Part shown: positions 15,001 to 27,000 of the stretch, piece after piece
How positions within the stretch are numbered: position 1 is the stretch's first letter
How the letters are laid out: every line of letters starts with the position of its first letter
Assembly (NCBI RefSeq): GCF_000002235.5
Contig: NW_022145601.1
Span: 23,973,389 to 24,037,388, forward strand
Direction of reading: 5' to 3'
DNA from: Strongylocentrotus purpuratus
Taxonomy: Eukaryota > Echinodermata > Echinoidea > Camarodonta > Strongylocentrotidae
DNA length: 64,000 nt
Translations under genes and position numbers: made by a program
Notes under the pieces: generated by a model
The model's input: only the letters and a program-made list of their open reading frames with translations
Told to the model about the DNA's origin: nothing
The model's database searches: none

Positions 15001-18000
15001 GATTATTAAAGAAAGAAGACGATTCGATGTACCATTCTCGACTCTTAATCCTTGTTTGAATCAAGTTCCCCTTCCCCCGCGCGTAGCGCGGAAGCTCTGA
15101 CGTTTCATTAGATTATTAAAGAAAGAAGACGATTCTATGTACCATTCTCGACTCTTAATCCTTGTCTGAATTCATTTTTACCCAATCCTGCGCGAAGCGC
15201 GGAAGCTTTCACATTTTATTACATTATTAGAGAAAGAAGACGATTTGTTGTATCGTGTCCTTCATGAATTCAGTTTCCCCCCTACCGCGCGAAGCGCGGA
15301 AGCTTTAATGTTTCAATAAATTATTACTCTTTATCCTTGTCTGTATTCACTTTCGCCCATTCCGCGCGTAGCGCGGAAGCTTTCACGTTTTATTAAATTA
15401 TTAGTAAAAGAAGACGATTAGTTGTATCGTGTACTTTGACGTTTCATTTGATTATTACTCTTAATCCACGTCTGAATTCAGTTGCCCCCCTAACAGCTTT
15501 GCCCTGTTCGCTAAATTATTAGAGAAAGAAGACGATTCATTGTACTGTTCTCTATATTAATCCTTGTCTGAATTCAGTTTCCCAACTGAAAATAAGTTGT
15601 GACATAATAATCTTTCTCCAAAAATGAAAAATGTTTTAGGAAATATCAGGAAATAAAATGAGTGAAAAAAATAAAAATAAAGATACAATGACGTGAATTT
15701 TAAAAAGGGTGAACGGAAACAACATAACAACTAGTGAACTATTTTATAAGTCATACTAATGTCCGAAAATCTTTCTCTTTGTCTCCGATCTCATCACGAA
15801 ATCGTCACAGAGTTCATCTATGTTTACACTGTCCAGGATTGTCTGATGTGCATTGCAGATTGCTACTTTTGTGCTTCGCGCTTAACATTTAGCTCGTTGC
15901 TTTTGATGCTGCGTCTTTGCATTTGGCGCACTGCATTTCTATGATATGCTGTTGATTGAACAAATTGAATAAATTCATCAATTCCTGATGAAGCCGTATG
16001 AGCGAGAATTCAATTTATTCTTGTCTCATATACGGTTGTCTTATTAACTTCGTATATAATGTATGTATTATGAAAATGAGATAGCAAAATGTGTATATTG
16101 ATGGTCATCTTGCGAGTAATAACAATTAACTACTCTCATCGGACTCTCATCATTAATTTTTCTCTTCATTTAAAAAAATAATTTTATGGTGAATTATTGG
16201 GGGGGATGATTGTACAGGCCATCCCCCCACCTGAAATATTGGGGGGGGGGATATATCCCCCCATCCCCCCCGGGATCGACACCCATGCATATATATATCT
16301 CGCTCTCTCTCTCTCCCTCTCTCTGATAATCTCCTTTTCTTACATCCTCTCCTTTTTTTTATCTTGTATTTTGTTCTTCTTAATTGTAAACTATTTAGAA
16401 CTCCCAGTTCAGATGTATACATTCTCGACCATTCTCTCTTCGCCCCCTTTTCTCTCACTATCACTCTTTATCTCAGTCTTTCTTTATATGTATACCCGAT
16501 CTGATAATTAATCTTTCCTTTTCTTTCTCACCCTCTGTTGTTCCGTATGCTCACTTTACCAAGTAAATAAAATTTAAAAAAAACACTATTTAGCTCTCTC
16601 TCTCTCTCTCATCTTCTCTCTTCTATCTCTCTTGTCACTTATTCCCCCCTCCCCTCTCTCTCTCTCATCTTCATTTTATCACACTTAAACACTCTAGTAC
16701 AAGTCGCATCTCAAAATGACATAATCTTTCACCGACCGACTCTCTCCACCTCCTTCTTCGTTTCAGTATGCCGTGAGATGGATGAGAAGGACCTTGTTCC
16801 CGGTGACCTCATAGAGCTGCCTCGCCAGGGATGTTTCATGAGCTGTGATGCCGTCCTCATCAGCGGAAATTGCATCGTCAATGAGAGCATGTTGACCGGT
16901 ATGTATCCATGTCAAGCTTTCTGGCAACGGTTCTACGACACATGTCATGCTTAATCTACCTTCCTTTCTTAAACTTGGCTTCGGACAGAGCTCCAACACT
17001 GCGCTTAATTTTCAGCAGAATACGGACCAATAGCTCCCTTGACATCCACTTCAAAGCGTATCCGGACATCTACCTCTGGGCATCCATCCCTGGATAACCA
17101 CCCCCATTCAACTACCCTCTATAGACAACTACCCCCTAGGACGACTACCCTCCAGACAACTACTCCCTTAAACAACTTCCACCTAGAGGATAGTTGTCGT
17201 AACAGATATTTGTCTAGAGGGTAATTGTCCGGGTGAAAGATGTCCGGGGGTAGATGTCCTAGGGGGTAGTTGTCCGGGGGTAGTTGTTCTAGAGGGTAGT
17301 TGTCCTAGGGGGTAGTTGTCTTTGAGTAGTTGCCTGGGCGTAGTTGTCCCGAGGGGGGGGGGGGGGTAGTCGTCCTAGAGTGTGGTTGCCCTAGGGGTAG
17401 TTGTCCTATAGGGGGTAATTGACTTGGGGTGGTTATCCGGGGGTGGACGTCCAGAGGGTAGGTGTCCTAGAACCCCTTCAAAGATGGTAGCATAACTAAT
17501 TATCTACTTTACTTTTTTTTCGTAGGTGAGTCTACACCTATAACGAAGACGCCTCTACCTAATCGAACACCCGACGGCGATGACGCCCCTGAATTCTACA
17601 GCTCTGAGACACACAAGAGACACACATTGTTCTGCGGTACACACATCATGCAGAGTAGGCGGATCGGCAAAAAGAAGGTCATGGCTGTAGTGGTCAATAC
17701 AGGTAGATAAAGAAATGATGAGATACTAAAATTGATAAAATATCCAGGAGGTCTTCGATCAAGGCACATCAATATTTAGTATGATAACGGAGGGATAATA
17801 ACGGACACATACAAACCGCAGTACATTACAAGGATTTAAACAAATATATATTTTTTCAAACTCAGGAAGAGAGTTTAACGAACAGATGGAACGTTGGCAA
17901 AGGATCTTTCTCAACGCAAAAAACGTTTCCGTCCTTGGCACAACCAGAAGCTCCAATTCTTCGTTTCTTACACAGAATATCATAAATAGAAAGATACTTT

Positions 18001-21000
18001 CAGAGTCTAGACTGATATCTCACTGTGTCACATTTATTTAGTTAACAAATCAGGTAATGTCCCTTGTCTGTTTTTTTTGTTTGTATCTGTTTCTTGTTGA
18101 GTATCAACAATGTTTTTCGTATTTTGATATGAGAACTAAATTATAGATCAAAGACGTCCTCTATATTATGTAATTAAGTAATGGACCATTTGCAAGTTGT
18201 TAGTTTATCATTCGATTTAGCGTACTAATTTTCAACCCCTAATACAGCTTGGATCTGAGTAAATATCCAGCAAAACGACACCTGAAACATCGAGTTTCTT
18301 CACTATAACAGTTTCCAGTCCATCGCGACTGTGCCATGGACCAGTAATGGCCTGGGGTTAGAGTCGCTGCCCGGCAAGAAGAAGATAGGAGGTTAAAATC
18401 CCACTGTTTCCAAGAATGTTTCTGAATGTTGTTTTTTTTTTCTTTCAATTACAAGAGGGAGCACGCGATCTTATTCTACTGGCTGCAAACATACTTTGTA
18501 ATTACACATGGAACACGAAGTAACTCCATACCTTGGTCTTGCCAAATACAAAAATTATTATGTCATGTTCAAAACTTACTTACCTGTATGCATCCAGGGT
18601 TCTCGACTGCGAAAGGGGCCCTGGTCCATTCGATCCTCTTCCCGAAGCCGATGAACCTCAAGCTTCATCGAGACGCCATCCGCTTCGTAGCCGTACTCGC
18701 CTGCTTCGCTTTCGTTGGTGCCATCTACATCATCACCATCAAGGTCATCAACAAGGTAAGTCTCATCCTCGCCGTCCACTTAAAAAAATGGAGTTATTTT
18801 ATTGGAGCGAATAAAAGCAATATTGTAGTAAGCATATACACGTTGCACTAATGACCTTAAACATCCACAGGAGATATCACTTTGCCAATCTGGAACGAAA
18901 AATATCCCTCCCAAATATTTATATATATATGGAGATTTTCCGTGAATAAATTTAATTTGCCCTTTTGAAAATGAATCTGTACACCTATGTGTCCTAGAAC
19001 AGCGTTTTTCAACCGGGGTGCCGCATGATCAGTTCTGAAGAAAAAAAATCAAACTTTTACTCCATTTGTATCTCACTATCAGGCGGACACAACGGATATC
19101 GTCCTGAAGGCCCTTGATATCTTTACGATCGCCGTCTCACCGGCCCTTCCAGCCGCCCTCACCATCGGGCTGGTTTACGCTCAGAAACGGCTCAAAGACC
19201 TGGGTATCTTCTGTATTAGCCCGCAGAGAATCAACCTTGGGGGCATGATGGATGTCGTGTGCTTTGACAAGGTCAGTGGTCACGGTGCCAATTTGATGAT
19301 GTCCTAAATATTCAACTTGTTTATCTGTGGCCAGTTTCTCGAAACTGTCATAGGACATCCCATAGAAATGCGTGTTAATTCTATAACCCACGTTGCCATG
19401 GATTGTTCAAGACGTTATACTTATTACGGTTTCGAGGAACAGCCCAAATTGAAGTTACTGAAAAGAACATATTACCATATTAGTATAAAGCGATAGTATA
19501 AACAAGAACTCTATGCCACTTTCCGAAAACAAAGACTGTGCCCAAATGTCAAAGGAGTACCGATTTAAAAGAAGATAGAAAAATCGCCACTGCTCGTCAC
19601 ATGATATCCACAATTTTGGATCCGCCTTTTTGGCCCGATGAGGAATGATAGAACACATAATTACTTTGTTTTACTAATCTCATGCATATTTATTTTAAAA
19701 AAAGTTGTTCTCGACGGCTCAAAGGCTTGCCAGAGGCTTGTCAGACATTGCATCAACCAATGTACTTAAGTCAAACCGCCAAACCACTTCCCAAGCGGTT
19801 CCAATACCGATTGATTCTTGACCGCTATTCGGTCTGTTTTTGGTCTGGTGTCAGTTTCGTGACTGGAGAATTACCCATTCGGTCGCCTCTCTAAGTCATT
19901 ATTAGTAGAGAAAAAAAAAGGAATATGCCTAAGGACTGGACTAGATTTTAAACATGAAAGTATCCTCACTCCGATACATATGTTTCATGGAAGAAGTATC
20001 AAAGAGGTATAGGTTTTTTGTTCTGACTTACAAGTTATAATTCTAAACGTATCCATGTAAACCTACAAAAACGCAGTTTAATTTAAGGCCACCATACACA
20101 CGCACTAACCTCTAAATCAATTATGCTACAAAACTTTCAAATTTGTTCTTCAGTGACCGGCTAAAAAAAGGTGTTAGCACATATTACTTGATCTGAAACG
20201 AACATACTTTCCTGACTCTCAATTTACTAATATAATTTGCTTTGCATATAGACGGGTACTCTCACAGCGGACCATCTGGAGCTGTTAGCTGTTTCACCGG
20301 TCAAAACAGACAGGTATGTAACATTTTACTCACTTAAACCAATCATGATATATGCAAAATATATTTGTTGTCTTCCGTCTATGGCTTCTGATGCATTGTA
20401 ATGTATAAATCTGAAAAGAGCTCAACATCGAAGCTATTGGTTATATCAACGTCCACCAAAGTTCACCACACTCTTACAGACGTTCGTACACGTTCGTGCA
20501 GACACAACCACATATTGCTAAGATGCAAAATGTTTCAACTTTCATTTGTTAAATATTCAATTAACAGGGGAAAATATGCATAATATTGCATAATTCATTG
20601 TTTAAAAGTACATAATATCTATGGAGCTATTTATTGTGTAGGCAAGCAGAAATATATAGTCAAATAAGTAGACTATAAAGAATGTATCGAAATGTCTTGA
20701 ATATAACGAAAAAACTTTACAATCCTTTGATTTATCTTATATCTTTTAGTTTTGTAATTGTGGAAGATGCGAGCAAGATCCCGTTTGGACCGTTTGTTGC
20801 TGGAATGGCTTCCTGCCACTCTTTGACTGTCATTGATGACCAAATAAGAGGTGATCCGCTCGATGTCCAGATGTTCCAGTCCATCAAATGGGTAGGTTTA
20901 CAGAAACACTTTTGAATATGTCATCGATGGACTTGAAGGAATGAATGAATGAATGATTAATCATTGGAATAAATTAATCAGTTGGTGTTCAAAGGTTAGT

Positions 21001-24000
21001 TGGTTCATGACAAAATAGATAAGTTGGTTGTTTCTTAATTCAGTTGGTTGTCGTTTGGTTACTTGGTTGGTCTCAATTCTTGTCCACCACCCCCCCCCCC
21101 CTCCCTACCCCCCTTACCAAGCATGCAATCTGCGAGTCCAATTTATTTGATATGTAAAGGGTCTTTTTCCTTGATAATTTTGTCAGATTAAAGCGCTAGT
21201 AATAAATATACCAACTTGATATGATTATAAAAAATATTAATATCTTATTATAGTCGGACCTTTCTCGTGTTAACGTGCCAAGATCATGCATTCTATCCTC
21301 TTTTTGTATCATCCTTTTATTTTCAGAGCATCCGTGAGCCTATTGACGGCGAGCCAGCGTTTGGTTTCAGCTATTTCATGCCGACCATCGTCCGATCTCC
21401 GTCCTTTGGTTCCGAAACACCAATTGAGGAAATGAGTCAGCCAGAATCTGGATCCAATTCACCGGTGAGTATGCTCCGGACTCTCCAACTTCAATTCCTT
21501 CTATTCGTAAACCCATCGGAGCTGAAGGAAATCTTTTGAAATAATCCAGAACTCATGTATTTGATCTCTTATTCTGCATAAGACGATTGCCGTAGGGATC
21601 ATAAGCACGAACAAGATACTTTAGAATCATTTGAAAATCAGTTCAAGTTATTGGCAGACACGTGTCTCAAATTAATCCCGATTTGCTCCATGTGCCAATG
21701 AACGAAGACCTTATCTAACTGTTGCAAAGGCGCTCCACTAGAAGGAGAGAAGGGGGTTACAAATAACTGTGTCTAGGTCCATGTTGTCAAGAATTGTAAA
21801 TCATTTCCTTTAGGATATTTTTGTTTAAAACCAAAGATTTTTTTGGCGCTTTGGGGTCCAAACAAGCATTTCAAATTATCTAGGTTATCTATTGTTACAG
21901 GCCGTTTAAATATTTTGGAAAGAATGTATTTATGAAAAGCAATGTCATTTATCTAATTGTCTCTTGCCCTGACAGACCCAGGAGGAGAACCTGTTCGAGA
22001 TCGGCATCATTCGTCAGTTCCCCTTCTCGTCCAACCTTCAGAGAATGAGTGTGATTACACAAACAAAGGACACCAAGCACATGGAGGTGTACGTCAAAGG
22101 TGCCCCCGAGAAAATTGCATCGCTATGCGACCAGAGTACTGGTAAGACACTGTTCTACCTCAGTCACGCCGCCAAACCGACTCCATAACGTTTCTAAAAA
22201 ACCGGCTGATTCCTGGCCCCAGTCCCAGGGTGTAATTTACTTTGTTGTGAAATTGTTGTTGCTGGTGGTGGTATTCGACTTGTTGTCGGCCACGTCGTTG
22301 TTACATGGATAAAAGACACCAAACAGTACAATGAGGAGTATGTCAAAGGTGCCCCCGAGACAATTGCGAGGATATGCGTCCAGAGTACTGGTGGTAAGAC
22401 ACTGCTATACCTCAGTCTGACACACCGAAATACTGACCCCAAAATGTCTCTAAACCGGTCGCTTCCTGAACATTAGGTGCAATTTACCTGTTTGAGAATT
22501 TGTTGTTGTTGTTGTTGGTGGTGGTGGTGTCCGGACTGTTGTCGGCCTCGTCATGGTTACACTGACAAAAGACACCAAACAGTACAATGAGGCGTATATC
22601 AAAGGCGCTCCCGAGACCATTGCCATTATTGTTATGATCTAAACCAACCGATTCTTGGCTATTGTGAGTAACGTTCTTTTTAGTGTTTTTTGTTTCTGTT
22701 GTTGGTCTCCAGTCAGTCTCGTCCATGTTACTGGAGAATTCGGAAGTTGCTATATATTGGTGTTGAAACAATTAATCTTACATCGAATACCATAGTGTAT
22801 GCGATGTCTATTCGACGTTACCAATTTGCCCCAATGCCGGTGCTGGTGTTGGTGCTGGTGTTGGTGCTGGTGTTGGTGCTGGTGTTGGTGCTGGTGTTGG
22901 TGCTGGTGTTGGTACTGGTGTTGGTGCTGGTGTTGGTGTTGGTGTTGGTGTTGGTGCTGGTGTTCAGTTGGCAGTGGCTATTGTGTGAACGAAGAACTTT
23001 TTATATACAACTTTGCAAACCAACCAGAATAAAAAGAGAGACACCTTTTCCAAGAATAAAAAACGATTGAAAAAAGAATTGCCACATCAATTTAGGGTGC
23101 GATGTTGCAGATGTAATTACCTCAATTAGAAAATGGGTGCCCGGAAATCATTATACACTCATATGTTCCTCTTTCGATTTTAAAAAATACTTAAGTTTTT
23201 ATTTATTTGTGACATTTCAGTTCCCATGGAGTTTCATGAGATCTTAAAAGAGCACACACAGAACGGGCTCCGTGTGTTAGCCATGGCTTGGAAGCCTCTA
23301 CACACCTCATTCTCTTATGAACATGTTGAGAAAATTGACAGGTAAGCAAAATTATACCATTGGTGGTAGGACACACCTCTCATATGACCTTGTCAGATGT
23401 CATTAGGTCATTTTCGGAATTGAATCAAATTGCTAGGTAGGACAAGCCATGCTATATGTCCTTACTAGCAACAATTAATTTGTAACATGAAACTTAACAA
23501 AGATTGCATTGAATTATATTACATTACGAAAACGGTTTATTAATGTTTAGCTCATTAGAACCTACTAAGCCCGGTGATGCAGGATGTTTGTATTTCAGTA
23601 TCTCGAAGTGTCCAGGGGGGGGGGGTTTCACAAAGACTAAGATCGACTTTAAGTTGGACTTAACTATAGCAGGCCATTCATGCCACTGGTTGCTATCACT
23701 ATTGGTCTCTCAATTATGATCTTTGATAATATTTTTTCCTTCAGTAATGAACTATCAAAAAATGTAAATTCTGTAGATGTGTGACCACGATTTATATGTC
23801 CCTTGAGAAACCAATGCCAGGAATGGTTAAAGGAACTAGTAGCATGAATGGCCTGCAATAGTTAAGTACAACTTATATTCGATCTGAGTATTTGTGAAAC
23901 ACCCCCAGAAGATATAGAATCAAGGCTGGTCAGAAGGTTTCAATACTGAAGTTCCTTGAAGCACTCTGGTCTGTCAAACACTGCGTTGGCCAAAAAATGG

Positions 24001-27000
24001 ACATAGTCTGTGAAAATTCAAATTTTCCTTTTCTGCTTGCGTTTGTTTTGTAATCATTGACCCAAACAAAAAATAATAATCAATTGACCAGAGAGGGATC
24101 TCTATAAGCATAATCAAAGGAGTAGTAAAAATTGATCTCGTGGTCTCATCAATTCCACGTATGCATTTGATTTCCTGCTGAAACGTTCCAACTTTATTTT
24201 CTTGTGGCTTCTTCCATTTCAGAGAAGAGGTCGAAATTGATCTTCAAATGCTAGGACTCCTGATCTTGCAGAACACCATCAAACCAGAGACTAGTCCAGT
24301 GATTGCTCAGCTCAGAGACGCTAGGATCAGAACTGTTATGGTAACAGGTAAGTTCTACATCATAGAGTAATGAAAGTATAATATTTAGAAAAAAGGTAGT
24401 AAACTGAAGGTGTTGAAAACGTCATTCTCTTCTCGTACAAAAGAGTTATGTTGAAGATTAGAAGACATTATACTTATTTTGTTTGTTAAGTGCTAACATA
24501 GCAATGCCTAAAGACAAACATAGCTGCTGATATAATTGTAGTTTTTTTGTTATCATTTTAATTTGCCATTTTTTGTTACTATATTTTATTAATTTACTTT
24601 ATTTTCTTCGGGGGGGGGGGGGGGGGAGGACGCATCACATTTTCTTAAACAACAACCACTGAGAAAAGTCCTTAAACATAAATTGATATACCTTTTGGAG
24701 GATCCCCAGGCATTGGTTGTCGTTCTTGTTCTCATTTTGTTTAAATTTGTTTTAATTTAATCATCATATTTCCATGCTTTCATTGTCTATGTATGTTTTG
24801 CTTGATGTTGTGGAAAACAAATTATTGAATTTGTGTCATTGCCCCCCCCCCCTCCCTAAGTCCCAAACGATAATCAATAATAAGTAAGATAGTAGGCTAT
24901 CTGTATTGTTCAATTCAAAATGTAATAGAACAATTCAAAGTTGCATTGCACTAAAAGGAACAACAACAAAACATTCAGAGCAACATTTTCTACATGTAAA
25001 ACATACTGGTATCCATACTATATAGTCTCTGTACAATGCTTTCTACAATGTCAAAGGAATATAGGATATTGGGATATTGGGTCGAACAAAATGTACAATC
25101 AATCGACTTAGCATTACTAATACGATTTTAAGTCATTCTAGAGATTTGTTTATCCCAACCTTCATTTTTTGACAGCCCTTTTGTGCATTAATCCTTTGGT
25201 ATTTTAGTGAAGACATTTGGAAGATAAGTTAGAACTTAGATATATTTTAGACAAACTGTCGTTGATTGAAAGGTTTTCGTCGAAAACAGACCTTAATTAT
25301 GCACCATAATTATTGAAGAAAAAGTATAATTGACGCCCTTCGAATCATCTTATATCTGTTAGGTGACAACAAGCTTACAGCTATCCACGTGGCACGTGCT
25401 TGTGGGATGATTGGCCAATCACAACAAGTTGTGGAAGTAGTAGCCACGCCCCCTGAAGGAGATCAAGGGCCCCTAATTTCGTGGAAACCAGTGCAGAAGC
25501 CTAGTGATACCAGTAGAACGTCCACACCCATGCATCATAAGATGAACGGACAGGTAAGCGTTTTGATTGGGTAAACAAAACAAAGAATTAAACATACAAA
25601 CAAACAAACAAAACCTTGACAATATACAAGAAAGTTAAGCCTGTTCGACATCATCAGATACTGGTGTTTTCCGAGCACCAGATGCTAAAAGCTGTTTTAC
25701 GATAATGTAAGATGGAATCATAATTTCCTCGAGTCTGTTCAAGTCATAGTGGGCTTTAAACTCATTAATGTTTTTTTAAACCTAAAAAACTTTATAAAAA
25801 AACAATACAAATCTTCATATCTATGGTCTAGCAATACGTTCACTAGGTCAGCTCTCTGTCTTCGCCTACAAACTGGCTCAGGCGACCTCGGTTCGAAACT
25901 GAGTCACGTCTTACGGATAGTGACGTAATTAATCATATCTGAGATTCACGACTGTAAAAACCCAATTACACACACATTCATATCTATCACATTCTGAATA
26001 ATTATAATTGTTTAATACCTTTAAGATCTTCGACATCTTTACAATCCGTAATTAACATAATCAAAACCCAAATACTGCAGCCTTCCTCATCTTCCTGGTA
26101 TTGCACCTAGTCCTCATGTTGGTGTAAAGTTTTCATGCAATATTACCTTGTCGTCCATGTCTTACTAGGTTGAGGAAGACGATGTCGCGCTGACGATAGA
26201 GGAAGGAGAAGAGATCAGTAACGAGGTCCTGAGCAGCAACTATCATCTGGCGCTCGACGGGAAGACCTTCGCCGTACTCATGGAACATGTGCCTCACCTG
26301 GTTCCAAAGGTAACCATGGAGATTAGGCAATCGAGCGAATCGACATGAAAGCCCCTTCCCCTCCAAAAATCCTCAAGAAAAATGACTAACATGCTTTCCT
26401 GATGATGTTATTTAAAAAAAGTTCCCTCTGCAAATGCAACTATTTATATCAGTCCCAGTTTGTGGCTGATCCGGGCTCTTCACATCTGGAAAGCTTATCA
26501 TATTCCCAAATCATGATTTTACTTTAGTAGAAAAAGAAAAATGACTAACAATCTTTCCTGATGATGTTATTAAAAAAAGTTCTCGCTGCAAATGGAACTT
26601 TTCATATCAGTCCCAATTTGTGGCTGATCAGACCTTTTTGCATATGAAAAGCTTATCATACCCCCAAATCATGATTTTTCCTTGGTACTTTGAGATCCAT
26701 TTGGTTGAATATAGCATTAGGTTTTAAAAAATGGGTCGTAGTGGAATCAAAGAATTCGCAATTGCTAAAAAAACAGATGATAATCGCTACAGTGAAAATA
26801 CATGCGATTGGTTCATTCTGCTGTGTGCTCTATAACACCACCGGTGATAACATGGAGCTGCTAGACCAGGTCTGTGCTAGACAATTGTTTTTGAATTTAT
26901 TTTCAGATTGCTGCTAAAGGAACAGTATTTGCGAGGATGTCCCCTGATCAGAAGGCCCAACTGGTAGAGCAGTTACAGGATTTGGAGTAAGTGAAACAGA

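Noticed and set aside
22690..23070. Open frames of repeated VL or WC residues
   Set aside because: Translation of the 12-bp GGTGCTGGTGTT minisatellite; no family match or splice context.
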